A stretch of DNA of 64,000 nt from Nectonema munidae (GCA_030549495.1 JAUIRK010000207.1:310001-374000); one strand, 5' to 3'; positions 34,650 to 45,734 are shown, numbered from the stretch's first letter. The notes: generated by a model from the sequence alone, not told the origin. Translations and numbers: made by a program.

Positions 34650-35160
34650 ATTTAGAAAAATTGAAATACACAAGGAAATAATTTAATATATTAGAAGAAA
34701 ATTTTTTATCTTTTGCTAGAAGCTTTTTTAACATCGAAAATGATCTTTCTACACGACAAGTTGTAGCTTGACAATTTTGTAACTCTGCATAAGTACTGGA
34801 AGAAATGTTTAGCTTTTTTAATTCTATATCTTTAATATCGTTCTTTTCAAACCTTTTATTCAAATAATTTTTAATTCCACAATCATCGTGATCAAATTTG
34901 ATAGAGTAAAAAAGTCTTGCTGCATCTTTTATGCCAAAAGAAGTTGACTCAACAAACTGCCCTAACTGAATATGGTTTTCTTTTATGTTAAGCAGTTGTT
35001 TGTGTAATTTTAAACAACTGATGCTTTCTCTTTCTTAACCAAAATTCCATTTTTGCATTCAAAAAAATTTACAATTTCTTTTATTTTTGATAAGTGATCG
35101 CAGTAGTAAGAAACAGCGTTCAGCCAGCTTGCCCAACTTGTAATAATTGGAGAAACACTT
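34650..35160 (-). pseudogene. hAT transposase C-terminal (dimerisation) fragment
   Basis: Minus-strand reading starts with ITSWASWLNAVSYYCDHLSK, goes on through FVESTSFGIKDAARLFYSIK and ends in a 71-codon frame (34863-34648) with TTCRVERSFSMLKKLLAKDK and then NILNYFLVYFN. CRVERSFSMLKKL is the signature of the hAT C-terminal dimerisation domain (usually ...CERSFSxLKxI...). At least two frame changes separate the pieces. The catalytic region upstream is absent. Confidence 0.75.
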
Positions 35161-35319
35161 GAGCAAAAAGGTTTGTAAAAAAATTGACAAAAAAAATTAT
35201 TGACCTTAAAATTTTTTAAAAATAATCGAAAATTAAGTAAATATATAAATAATTGTTTCTAACAAACTAAAAAACAAAATAAAAAATTGACTTTATTGAC
35301 TTTATTCGCCCTAGTAATG

Positions 35320-36185
35320 ATATTGATAATAATTGCCTCTTCTGATTATTTTCCATCTTTGATTTAACTATTTCTTAAAATCTTTGTAAATTCCGTACTT
35401 ATACATATCACGTTTAAAACGAATTATTTATTCAACAAATAAATTAATTTTAAACATAGTTTTCCTTTATACAAGATTTTAAATAATAATAACAATCTTT
35501 CTTTCACATTTTGTTTAACTTCTTCTCACGCGTTATCTCGCTCTCATCAGATTTAAAGCGAAAAGGCAGTTTGACTGATTTACAGTTATTAATTAGATTG
35601 AAGCTAATGAGATTAATAGTTCACGAACGCATTGTGTAACTAATCAGTTATAAATTTAATTACTTCAAATATTCATGATTAATTAAATTGCATAAACTAA
35701 GATTTATCATGATCTCTGAGCTTTCATTTAATTATGGGTTTGTTGGAAAACTGGAGTTGTATTCGAGTACATTAAAATTTTAAAGCAAACTATAATTATT
35801 AGTTTTTTTTATCTTTTGGCAATTTTATGCAATAAAAAATTGTTTAACAGTTTTAAGGAAATACATATAGCCCTTACACTCATTTTCGATTCTTATATCG
35901 ATTTTAAACATTGCTTGCATTTCAAAATAGAAGCTTAAAGGTTTAGTACTACAGAATAGGGTACACTGAAGTCGCTACCTTTGAGGCTTCGTCCTCAATA
36001 ACCCTTCAAAACACTGAATTAATCAACAAGATAAACAGCTTCAACGAATACATATTAGAGGTCTGGATGGTGCAAAATTATAAAAATGAAGTCAAGATTT
36101 AATCTGTGCCTATATCCTATCACCTCATACTTTACGATAAAATAAGTATACCAAATTTTTTAGAGTTTCAATCAAAAGAAAAATC
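35320..36185. other. AT-rich intron DNA
   Basis: No genes or bounded repeats recognised. Confidence 0.4.
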
Positions 36186-36191
36186 CTTTTA

Positions 36192-37444
36192 CCTGTGTAC
36201 AATACGCACCCACATTTTGAGCTGACTATCAAAACAGATTTTCGATCGATTGCAATGTAAACTCATCCATGCGGCGATTGTTTGTGAATTAATCAATAAA
36301 ATAGTTGACGTCTTTGTTCATCTCATTTGTTTTATTTTATCCTAAAATCAAAATGCTTCGTAGAAGTTCATACACCACTTCTTTTAAACGTCAAGGGGTT
36401 GAATATGCAGAGTCGAATGGTAATATGTCTGCTGCCCTTAAATTTACGTTAAAGGAGGGTAATGTGAGACGCGAACAAAAAAGACTATGTTGAACAAGGT
36501 GCCAAGGAAGATCCTGTCAAACTTTACTATCGAAAAAAAGGGACATCTTCTATATCAATTCAATCTACGGGTCATGAAAAAAGCCTATTCACTGCGATGC
36601 CGATATGCGTGTCTGATGGCATAAAACTTCCACCATACATCGTTTTTAAGAAAAAAAGACTACCAAAGGGCATGAAATTTCGCAGTGGTGGGTGTTATTT
36701 TACGTTCCCAACTAAAAGGATGGATGAATGATGAATTGATGATGGACTGGGCCAATGTTGTGTGGAGGAATCGTGTCGGGGGATTGTTAAAAAAGACAAC
36801 AGCCTGCTTGATGCTTTCAGGTGCCACGGAAACCCCGAGTTCATCAAGCATTTACAAAAACAACACAAGACAGAAATTATTATCATCCCTTGAGGCATGA
36901 CATCAATACTTCAGCCATTAGACGTGGGCTTCAATCATCCAATGAAATCTCTCTTCAAAGCAAAATGGCAAGAGTGGATGCAGCATGGAAAAAAATCATA
37001 CACTAAAGGCGGTAGCACTCGTGCACCTGATTTAGTAACCGTGACCAAATGGGTGAAAGAGGTCTGGAAAGAACTAGCTCCTAAAATCATTCAAGTATTG
37101 CTCAATCTCAAATGCTATGGACGGCCCAGAGGACGATATCCTATGGACAGATACGCCGCCAGCACAAGAAGAAACAGAGAATACTGATGATGAGGATTTT
37201 GAAGACAATGACGATGATTTATTCTATGAGGACATGATGTCGTTAGAGCAAGCAAAACAGCTTTTTGACAATTCCAAGGATGATGACGATTCTGAAAGCT
37301 CCGAATAAAAATATTCATTAATATGTTCTTTTTTTATTTTTAAAACTGATTTTTATTATTTTTAAGAAGTTTTTTTCGAGTATAATACGCAGCGGTATTT
37401 GACGATTGATTTTGAGGGAAAAAAACTGCGCATTGTACGTGGGG
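36192..37444 (+). mobile_element. pogo/Tigger-type DNA transposon, internally deleted
   Basis: The ends are inverted: left CCTGTGTACAATACGCACC, right (other strand) CCCCACGTACAATGCGCAG. A TA precedes the left end as expected for this superfamily, but the right flank lacks a clear TA. The 1.25-kb unit is shorter than autonomous pogo elements because part of the transposase gene is missing. Confidence 0.7.
36353..37308 (+). pseudogene. pogo/Tigger transposase, broken
   Basis: The start is LRRSSYTTSFKRQGVEYAES (N-terminal HTH, like R.SYT..FK..V..YAE). An abrupt join near 36490 drops the CENP-B-type HTH and the first catalytic Asp region. It continues KGTSSISIQSTGHEKSLFTA and DGIKLPPYIVFKKKRLPKGM, the block before the second Asp. 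LLDAFRCH (about 36808) holds the second Asp in another frame, and TSILQPLDVGFN (36900-36935) the third-acidic region. The C-terminus is DDE-rich acidic (about 37200-37300). At least three frame changes and one in-frame TGA are present. Confidence 0.8.
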
Positions 37445-37544
37445 AAGCATATTTTACTATTTATGTTGAACCCACTTTATCTTCGATGTGTTCTTTAATG
37501 GAATCTAAAAAAAGATTTTATAGAAAACTGTTTTAATTCCACCT

Positions 37545-37680
37545 TTTTTCGCTTCTATTTTATCTTATTTTTATTTGAGTTCATCTTTTTCGCTTTCTGT
37601 TTTAACTTTTTTCAATTCCATTATCATTTTGATTCTTTTCCCCCTTTTCAATTCCATTCTAAATTTAAAAAAGATTAAAA
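37545..37680. repeat. Degenerate word array, TTCTATTTTATCTTTTT class
   Basis: Imperfect units (TTCTATTTTATCTTATTTTT, TTCATCTTTTTCGCTTTCTG, TTCAATTCCATTATCATTTT) of about 20 bp following the pogo element. Confidence 0.45.
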
Positions 37681-37699
37681 GATTTTTTCAAACATTTTT

Positions 37700-38248
37700 T
37701 CCGCCATAGGTCCACTTGTGGACTCTAGATTTTTCTTAAGACCGAATTTTATTTAAAAAATTTTTTTAGGGGAAAATGCTTTTTAAAACTTAAATTCAAA
37801 GATTCTATATAGGGCTGAACTTTTTTTTAATTATAACTGGGTTTGGCAAAGAAACGGTTAAATACGACTGATAATTGTATAATGTACATATTATAACAAA
37901 ATTATCCAATATTCTTGATAGCATTTATATTTAATTGTAAAATTATGAGGGCGCTCAATGCTTTACGGCTTAAATTAATGCATATGCTGTGATACATAGA
38001 AGTGTATAAAAAGCTAAAAATGTATAACAAGCAGTTATTGCCAAAATTTAGTATGAATGTAGAGGAAAATTTTTTCTTAATCTTTAAAAACAAGAATAAT
38101 TCTGAAAACCATCCGATGTCATTGACAGGTAACATCCCTCTACCCATTGGTTTTGTTGTGCATCATTACATGCCATTTATAGAAGGTATATGACACAATA
38201 GATGGAAATAATTAATGTTTTTTTACTTTGAGTGGATTTCATCTTTAG
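37700..38248. other. Intron 6 right part, nothing recognised
   Basis: AT-rich. 63- and 81-codon frames around 37902-38193 on opposite strands are without motifs. Confidence 0.35.
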
Positions 38249-38475
38249 TTATTCAGGTTTGTAATGAAGTTAGTGCAGAATTGTCCTCACTTTCGCAAAT
38301 ATTTGCTCAACTATGTCTCGTTTTTTCTGAAGTTTCGAGGTTCAAAGAAGCGAAGGAAACATATGATCAAGATGAAGAGAACTTTCATTCGTTGAGTGAC
38401 ATGATAAGTGAAGCTCAAGGAAAAGTTGGCGAATCAGATCATGCGAAAGCTGTCGCTGACATCATGAGACAAATT
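38249..38475 (+). CDS. Exon 7, spectrin-repeat/coiled-coil gene
   Basis: Acceptor CATCTTTAG|TT (start 38249) gives the phase-1 entry required by exon 6 and reads L-IQVCNEVSAELSSLSQIF, then VSRFKEAKETYDQDEENF, HSLSDMISEAQGKV and AVADIMRQI. A second AG at 38256 would give phase 0 instead. The frame stops at TAA 38491, and the nearest good GT donor (AAAG|GTATGT) lies beyond that stop and is out of phase. The best solution is a GC donor after ATT (GCAAGG at 38476), leaving a 59-bp intron and phase 0 into exon 8. Weaker alternatives: GT donors at 38425 or 38452. If none is used, this exon would end the protein. Confidence 0.7.
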
Positions 38476-38534
38476 GCAAGGCTTTATGCTTAAGATCATT
38501 TTAAAGGTATGTAAACAATGTAACATACTTTTAG

Positions 38535-38698
38535 AAAAGTTTGATCGATATGTTTACAAATCTGGAAACGCAATACACCCAAATCAAGGACACTGGAGAG
38601 ATGTTGTTGAGAAAATATAAAAATGCAAATTTCAATCTCGAAGACTTGAAGAAAACCATTCATGAAATAAGCTTAACTTTCATTCAAATCAAATCCAA
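38535..38698 (+). CDS. Exon 8, spectrin-repeat/coiled-coil gene
   Basis: Acceptor CATACTTTTAG directly before AAA AGT; a TAG in frame immediately upstream makes this start obligatory. Donor CCAA|GTAAACTTT, exit phase 2. 164 nt: KSLIDMFTNLETQYTQIKDT, then MLLRKYKNANFNLEDLKKTI, then HEISLTFIQIKS. Helical, typical of the rod of a spectrin-like protein. It has no ATG near its start, so it does not appear as an ATG-initiated ORF. Confidence 0.75.
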
Positions 38699-38714
38699 GT
38701 AAACTTTTCTAGCA

Positions 38715-38785
38715 TTTTTAGTTCTTGAATTCTATTTTGACCATTTGCACTTCTATTTTGTCTTTTTGTAATTCTAACTAAATAA
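38715..38785. repeat. Degenerate word array, TTCTATTTTGTCTTTTTG class
   Basis: Three units: TTGAATTCTATTTTGACCAT, TTGCACTTCTATTTTGTC, TTTTTGTAATTC, starting about 15 bp after the exon 8 donor. Confidence 0.5.
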
Positions 38786-38789
38786 TCAC

Positions 38790-40294
38790 AAGTCTTTTTG
38801 AAATAATATTAAAAAAAAAATTAAAAAAGTAAAAAAAAATTATTGAAGAAATAATAAAATTTGTAATAATTTTTTCGTTGTGAAAAATTTCCAAAAGTTG
38901 AATTCAAAACCATATGCTGCATATTTGTTAATATTGTAAAAATAGGAAAATAATATTTCAGCCATTTTTAAACTTGAAAAATTAAAAAAAGGTTTATCTT
39001 TCTTAGCAATTTTAAAAATCTTTTTTGATGATATGAAATTTTTTAGATGATTAGGAAAAATAAATAACTTCAGAAAAGTAAGTATGAGAAGAGTTTATGT
39101 AGGATACATGATATGTGATATCTTTTCTCGGTATTAGGTTTTATTTTATAACTTAAACAACAATAAAGTAATGCTTTATTGATTATTATTATTATTAAAA
39201 ATTAATTGTTCTAAAAAAATTTCAAAAAGTGATACAGCTGAAAAAAGTGTAAATTTTTTCATATAACTGAAAATACTTTTTGAAGGTGTGCCATAATTTT
39301 GTTGTAGATATATATATATATATATACGAAAAATGTGGGAATTATGACAATGTTTTGTATTAAAAAGAATATTTCCACTTTATAAGTCTTTCTCAACCAT
39401 TCGTCAAGTAAAGTAGGAAAAGTGTTAATTAAGTAAAAGTTAATTAATTAAAAGAGTTTGGAGACGTTAACCATTCATAATTTTTAGTTACTTTCTTCCA
39501 AAATCGCAAAAGTTTGGAAACGTGAGGAAAGCGCTTATAATTTTATACTCTATCATCAATTAGATTATAAAATATTAACATGCCATAAATTAAGTTTTCT
39601 ATATAAAACATATGTCCTCATTTTTCTCTTTATATGATAGAAATTCTTTTTCACTTTTTGGAAATAATTTGAGTTGGGAAAATCATTTCAAATTTTAAAA
39701 AGTGAATTTCAATTTTGTCTTTAATTAAAAAACTCATATATTTGAAATTTTAAATGTATTTAAATATTACACAGTATTTCCAAAAAATTGCTTTTTAATA
39801 TTTCTGTTTTATCTTATTCAATTTGATTGTATGGAATTATAAACTTTTTAGATATCCCTAAAAAGATTATTTTTATTTATTGATTAAATTTTACTACAAA
39901 AAATATATTAATAATTTATATATAAATTTAGGTGTAGGACATTTTGCTGGGTGAAGGAATTATTGGCCTTAATCGCTTCTCTTTTTCCATGAAAATAAAA
40001 TGAATCTTCAATTTCCGTAAATGAAGAAATGGAATCTTTGGACCAAAATGCTTCCTATTTTTAACTTCAAAAACGAATTCATACACCGTCACTTATAGCG
40101 TAGTTAGAGTAGCCCCCTCCTTCTCTCTTACCTGGTAAAGTTTATTCTCCCCGCTCTATGAGGAAATAAATACTTTATACGGTTATGCGATCTTTTGGGC
40201 CTCCTTCATGATAATTTTTGGCGTCCAGGGTTAAAACCCAGGATGAAAATGTCCACTCTACAGGAATTCAAAATAATTCTCCTTTGTATTTCAG
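38790..40294. other. Intron 8, AT-rich
   Basis: Includes a (TA)n run at 39307-39326 and a TTAATTAA-rich patch at 39425-39470. No other structure is recognised. Confidence 0.4.
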
Positions 40295-40490
40295 ACATGC
40301 GCGCATTAGTGAAGAATATGTTGGTAGTGAAGAAGAGGAAGAAAACAAACTTGTTTCCGCCTTCAACAAAGCCGAATCCTTACACAAATGGATTTGTAGA
40401 GAAAAATCCGCCATTCGCTTCATTCAAAATCAGATTGAGAGTGAAAAAATGGATAATGACTGCGTCATGATTTGGCTACTCGAAGTCAAG
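40295..40490 (+). CDS. Exon 9, spectrin-repeat/coiled-coil gene
   Basis: Acceptor CTCCTTTGTATTTCAG, donor GTCAAG|GTTCGTGAA. 196 nt, entering in phase 2 (one base completes Lys) and leaving in phase 0. The peptide has an acidic run (SEEEEENK), then LVSAFNKAESLHKWICREKS and IRFIQNQIESEKMDNDC. The block LHKWICREKSAI looks like helix A of a spectrin repeat (L..W..E.E). The frame continues 29 codons past the donor before a stop. I prefer the donor because it restores phase to exon 10. Confidence 0.8.
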
Positions 40491-42229
40491 GTTCGTGAAT
40501 TTACCAAATTCAATAAGGATTTAACTTTCTTGTTTTTAAAATCAAGAAATAGAATCCAAAATTTGCACATTTGCTAAATGGATAGATAAAGAAGCAACAT
40601 AACATTAAGTTAGCTAACTAGGTACTTATTTTGTTATATTTCAAGGAGTTTCTCTCATATACGAAGAAATTTTGTTCCTAGTTTAGAATTATAGATAATG
40701 AGGTTTAAATCAATAAACATGTATCGCCCGATCTTGATCATGGATGGTTTAGCGCTCTTCTACAAGAGGCATCATCGCCATGCTTTTCACCAATTTGCAT
40801 CAAATTCATGGCATCAGATAAATTGATAACAACTTTAAATTTTATTGCCTAGGAAGCACAAAATCCTTTATCTTTCAAGTCCTTAATTGTTTTGCGATCA
40901 TAACAAATAATGGCACAAAACTTCGCGGTGGTGCAATTTGTGTTTAAGTGTAGTGCAGAAGACGGAATGTGCTACTTTTATGGTTCTCGACAAAGATGAT
41001 GGCGGTGCTGATGAATGAATGAATGAATGAATGACATTTCAATCTAGTGCTCTTTCTTCCATAGATCATTTCAGCGAAAGCAATAATAATTTTGATCAAA
41101 CTTTGCAACTTTAATTCGATATCAGGATGAAACGAGAGAGACAGTGGCGAGGTGATATTTTAATGGAAAGTGCTGATATGGGAGGTAGAGTAGCATATCT
41201 TCAGTCCACGCTTCTACGTGTTATACAGACACGCACACACGCACACACAGATTTTTTTTCCTTTGAGAATCAATAAACGCTAATGTTCCCTTCTATCTCT
41301 TCTTGAATGGACTTGTTTGTAACTATATCACGAGATAAATAATAATAATAATAATAATAATAATAATCAGTTACAAAGTTAATTATATCATCATCAAGTT
41401 GGATGTAGTAGGCACGATGAGCGAAGTGTGTCACAGTTGCATGTTTTGCATCCTCTGATTCTGCGCAGCAGAAAAGGTAGAAGTGGGTGTGTAGAACAAA
41501 AAGTACTTTTGTTCGCGGCCTACTCCTGCTATTGTATTCGCGTGCTTCTCCTGTCTTCTTCCTTCATGTCGATTTCCTTTTGTGCTGAGATGTGGCGTGT
41601 GCTGACGATGATCGTGCCATCCCCCTCGAGAAAGAAGAAAGAGTTGGAGATGGTTGTAAAAACGAAAATAGTACAACTTTTATCATGTTTTTGTGCTAGT
41701 CACAACTTCATCCAACACACACAAACACCCATTTTCTATTCTGTAGTGCTGAAGGTGAACGTTTAAGTCATTACCATTATCAAAGCACAACATTTCCTCA
41801 ACATCAAAGCGGAAAGAATTAACCGTTTGCACCTGACCCTGATTTCCTGGGTCATTTCCCAAGATCCTGCCTCCATTTGCAACCCTCTCAAGAATTCGGA
41901 TCATTTAAAAACTACTTTTGGCTCAGTTTTCGCCATTCTCATTGAAGCTGGTTAAGGAACATGAATGACATATGTTCTCCAAGGCCAATTTCAAATTTTG
42001 ACAATTCAGTCAAACGACTCAATACCTTTAAAATATTGCGTGCTATGATTACTTACTTGGTAAGTTCTTACATTTTATGCATAAGAACATGGACCGCCCA
42101 TAGAGAAAGGGAAACAAATCATCTAACCCCTTACTTCCTGGATGTATACTTGCTAGAAAATTCTCAACGAATATAGCAAAGGATATGTAAAATGCTTTAA
42201 AAAATAGCAAAACTTACTTATTATAAAGC
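40491..42229. other. Start of a 15-kb intron; more balanced composition in part
   Basis: 41420-41900 is less AT-rich than its surroundings and holds overlapping frames on both strands (for example 41428-41766 +, 41431-41676 -) with no motifs or splice logic. ATGA repeats lie at 41011-41034, CA-rich repeats near 41228-41252 and (AAT)n at 41338-41367. Candidate for conserved non-coding intron sequence, not for a gene. Confidence 0.35.
41011..41367. repeat. Microsatellites: (ATGA)n, (CA)n, (AAT)n
   Basis: ATGA x6 at 41011-41034, imperfect CACACGCACACAC at about 41228-41252, and AAT x10 at 41338-41367. Confidence 0.8.
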
Positions 42230-42430
42230 TGCATGTCAAAGCTAATAGTCTAAACTAAATCTAACTATTCTAACTAATAGTCTTTAAAAAAATGATCAAA
42301 TAGCTTTGGAATTAAGAAGCATCCAATCGTATTTACATTGAGCAATGGCAAAAGTGTAGCATTATAGTTATAGTTATTAGTTAATTTTAAGAGTTAGGGT
42401 TAGTAAATTAACCCTTAGTTAATTTTAATT
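42230..42430. repeat. TTAGTTAG/CTAACTAA-class word array
   Basis: Starts with CTAATAGTC words (minus-strand form) and changes to ATAGTTATAGTTATTAGTTA and GAGTTAGGGTTAGTAAATTA, so both orientations are present in 200 bp. Confidence 0.45.
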
Positions 42431-42479
42431 TTTAGAAGTGATTTTGCTTATATATACATCTTGTACGCTTACCTTACAA

Positions 42480-42560
42480 AATTCCGATAGACATAATGTC
42501 AACAAACAAAATGGCGATGGACATAATGTCTAGGTAGGTAATGTCCACAATCATTTGAAG
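42480..42560. repeat. Word array, GACATAATGTC class
   Basis: GATAGACATAATGTCAACAA, GGCGATGGACATAATGTC and GTAGGTAATGTCCAC: three units built on the near-palindrome GACATAATGTC. Confidence 0.55.
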
Positions 42561-43089
42561 ATGAAAATTAACTAACCTTCGCTTTACGGACTTTACAGTC
42601 TAAACACATTTTTTACACCAAAGATTTTCAAATGAATTTTAAGCAAAAAGTGTGAATAGAAACGACCCTTGAAAGTTACGCGTAATATTATATTTTTAAT
42701 TTTTGCTTCCCGAACAAACAATTTTGTGCGTCATACGCATAGAGACAAACTGATAAGAAATGAAAAAGTAGTTCTCTCCATTCTCCTTATAGATGGCGTT
42801 AAATTAAAGAAGTAGCACAAAGTTATATTACTAAAAGAAAGAGTTTTTTTCTAAAAGAACAAAAGAAAATGAATATTTTTTTCTTTCTCTATAATCAAGA
42901 ATTCCGTTTATTAAAAAAATTACTTGCAGTTACGACAAAAACAGAATTCAACCCAAGAAAAAAAGTTGAAATAGAAAACTACTTTTGTTTATTTTTAATG
43001 TAGCTTGCACAAAAAAGTATTGCACTTTTCACATTACCTAGATATTTTATTCTTTTTTGAGACACATAAAGATAAGATGCTCGTTTTCT

Positions 43090-43642
43090 TCTTGGACCTC
43101 TCTGACTTGCATGGGTTTCTGCATCTGAAAATCTGAAGAAAAGAAGAGACTTTATGTTTGTGGGTAGGTAATTGAGAGATGGGAGAACGAACTTCCATGC
43201 TTTCTTCGAATAATAAGAAAGCTAGTTTTTTTTATAAACATCTTTCTTCCATTATCTTTGTGTTTAGGAAAATCTTGTGAGGAAATAAACTTTGCAATCA
43301 TCCAGTTACAAATGTTTAGGTAATTGCAAAATGCTGCCAAACTCCATTTTCTTGTTAGTTTAAGGCACGATAGGTATAATCTCCAACATCCATCTTTGTG
43401 CTCATTATAAGTGGGTAGACTTTCTGCCTTGGAATCGATGTTGCTTGTCAGGACATTTTTATGCTGTGGAGAATGCAAATAAACAACTTTGAAGTTTCTA
43501 CGAGCATGTCTTTTTGGAATGATTGAAAATCAGTATAAATAGTTCGACTTCCACATTCATTCAAATTGAGTTCTTTGAGGTGAGGTGGTATAAATCTAAT
43601 CGGTAAAAATCTTTTTTTTTTTTGACAGGGTGTTTCATGCAA
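43090..43642 (-). pseudogene. piggyBac transposase fragment, C-terminal part
   Basis: Minus-strand frames 43642-43448 and 43478-43152 read FIPPHLKELNLNECGSRTIY, then KDMLVETSKLFICILHSI, then YNEHKDGCWRLYLSCLKLTR and KWSLAAFCNYLNICNWMIAK. Aligned with the + copy at 46-47 kb, the blocks HLKELNLNECGSR (vs HMKGLRLNECESK) and RKWSLAAFCNYLNI (vs RRWLMAIFTNYLDI) correspond, so both come from the same superfamily. The region holding the first two catalytic aspartates is absent. Confidence 0.65.
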
Positions 43643-43677
43643 GGGAAGTAGAAGCTTTCATATCTGCACTGATGAAC

Positions 43678-43775
43678 TTTTTTTATGATAAGTCGATGGC
43701 ATCGGCGGGATTCGAACCCAAAGGCTTTGGATCCGTAAGCGACGCCTCTACCTATCAGCCCACCAGCCCCTTATT
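43678..43775 (-). repeat. tRNA-derived SINE
   Basis: On the minus strand: GGGGCTGGTGGGCTGATAGG (box A TGGGCTGATAGG), then GCCTTTGGGTTCGAATCCC (box B), then GCCGATGCC and an A-rich end CATAAAAAAAG. It could be mistaken for a Ser/Leu-type tRNA, but the anticodon arm does not pair well and an A-tail follows. The + strand frame through it is meaningless. Confidence 0.6.
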
Positions 43776-43859
43776 TGACATGATTGTTCCACAAAGAGAC
43801 AAACTTTGTCATGAGGCGAGGCAACAAGTTCATGCGTTATGAAAAAAACATACCGTGAC

Positions 43860-45400
43860 CAGTTGGAACGTTGCTTTTTCAACAAATGTTTTAACGATGG
43901 ACGAACCAGAAAAATATGAGGAATCTATAATGTTGTAACTATTTACAATATTGAACTAATAATATTGTGAATCGCATATATCATAAAATTTCTTTGCACA
44001 CCAGGTTTATGAGGATCGTATACTTTGAACGAATTGTTCGTCAATGGTGACAGCAGAATGAAGCATCCAAAATTTAGAGAAAACTTTGAAAAAGTGAACA
44101 TGGGTATATCTAATAGGGCTAATTTTGTGATTTTTACAAAGATAAAACTACGCGCACCAAGTTCATCGAGTTTTCATTCTGTATGTTTGACAGAAGCAGT
44201 TTGTCGCATATATGAATAGTTGATAGATTTGATAGCATTCTCATTAGATGCTTTCATGAAGTTTTCACGTCAATGAACGAAACTCTTTGTACATATGATA
44301 CTGCATAAGTGCATGGTAATGATAATAATCAACATAAAACCTCGTTACCTATCCGATAACGGAATTGTGATCTTGAAAAATGATCTTAGTTTACAGACTT
44401 TTTTATTTTGTTTCTCCTAAAGTTTGGTAGAGTATTAGTTCAAAACCGCCGCCAAAAATTCTTTGAGTAAAAGGGACCTTTCATCTTTATTTCTAAGCAC
44501 ATTTAGTTTTGAACTTTTAGACTTCTATTTACATCTCACTGATATTGGATAAAAGGTATAGAATATGCTTTTTCAATTTCATAGATGGCTTTAAATTTTT
44601 TATTGTTTCGCTTTTATTTGATTAATGAATTCAACTCAAAAAGATTCAAAGATTTAAAATGATCTTTTAAGACATGAAGACGTATTTTTAGAAATAAAAA
44701 TTACCGAAAAAAATAATTTAAACATATGGTGCAAAAAATACATAGGGTCCGTCATCTAAGTTATGAAAAAAGTGTCAGTAAACGAAGGAAATACCCAGAA
44801 TAACGCTTCTATAATTTCCTCCTCTCTTAGAAGAATAATTTTCTAAGATTTTTTCATGTAATTCATTCTCAAACTCTCTTACTGAAAAAACAGCTGTCAG
44901 TCTTTTTATATAAATATTTTATTGCATTGCTTTTAAAATTTAATTATGATGCTTTTTCTTAAAGTATCGAAAAAAACAAAATTTTTAAAGTGCTCAAGTT
45001 CACTCTTAATCAACAACACTTGACAAAATCTAAGAAAATCCTTAGAACAAAAGGAGGAGTTCATGTTTCGAATCAAATGTAGAGTTGAACGCCCCATTTT
45101 ATTCCAATGTCTACCTTGCAATGGAACTGATTTTTCTTCCTGTAATTATGTCTAACATTGCAATATGCATATAGTTTTTATTGAGCTTTTTTTTTATTAA
45201 TTTTTTTTAAAGTTTGAGCTATTTCTAAAATTTATAAATTGTTATATTGACACAGAACTAAATACTACACAAATAAATGATTTTATTCAAAGAAGGAATT
45301 TTTTTTCAAAAAAATATTCATTATATTAAAAAAGCTTCAAAAGTAGAGATGTAGAAAATAATAGGATATTTATCACTTTTTCAAATTTGAGCTAAAGCAC
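43860..45400. other. AT-rich DNA between piggyBac copies
   Basis: No recognisable gene. Frames of about 60 codons at 44025-44219 (+) and 44933-45121 (-) are unsupported. Confidence 0.35.
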
Positions 45401-45404
45401 ACCT

Positions 45405-45575
45405 ATGTTAGAGTTTTATTCTTTGTTAAAAAAAGTAGAAGAAAAAATGTTGTCCCGAGAATTTAAGTTCGAATCCGATCTCTTTTAAAAACAGACTTTT
45501 TGAGCTTAAATACAAATTTAAAAAGGACGAACTTAAAATGGAAAAGGACGAACTGATTTTCCGTTTAAATTGGTA
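45405..45575 (+). repeat. tRNA-derived SINE with minisatellite tail, second copy
   Basis: GTTAGAGTTTTATTCTTTGTT (box A region), TTGTCCCGAGAATTTAAGTT, box B GTTCGAATCCGAT, ACAGACTTTTTGAGC, then tail units AAAAAGGACGAACTTAAAATGG. It matches 22738-22985 along its length but lacks about 30 bp after box B and has fewer tail units. Confidence 0.65.
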
Positions 45576-45734
45576 GCTTAATTGTTTTTCAAACCAAAGA
45601 AATAATATATTTTTGTATGATCACTTTTATCTTTCAAGTCAAATTGAGATCACTATCATTTCGTGTCAAATCGACCGTTTTGAAAATTATCCAAATAGAA
45701 TAAACTTTAAAAATAGAAGCGCCCGAATTATTTT

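Larger units (their letters stand above)
34033..35313 (-). mobile_element. hAT transposon, internally deleted
   Basis: The left end TAGGGCGAACAAA and right end TTTATTCGCCCTA are inverted copies. ATTGACTTT words crowd both ends (34045-34130 and 34595-34610 left; 35165-35310 right), as in hAT subterminal transposase sites. A minus-strand frame carries the transposase dimerisation domain (next entry). At 1.28 kb it holds only the C-terminal third of a typical hAT protein, so it cannot act alone. The flanking 8 bp (tctaacat / gtaatgat) do not match, so the target duplication has decayed or the ends are misplaced. A second repeat seems nested at 34160-34495. Confidence 0.65.

Noticed and set aside
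38476-38491. Exon 7 as the C-terminal end of the gene
   Set aside because: Exons 8-10 continue the same type of helical protein in matching phase, so an end here would leave them orphaned; kept only as an alternative.
43690-43775. Possible tRNA gene (minus strand)
   Set aside because: Boxes A and B are good, but the anticodon arm pairs poorly and an A-rich tail follows, so a SINE head is the better explanation.
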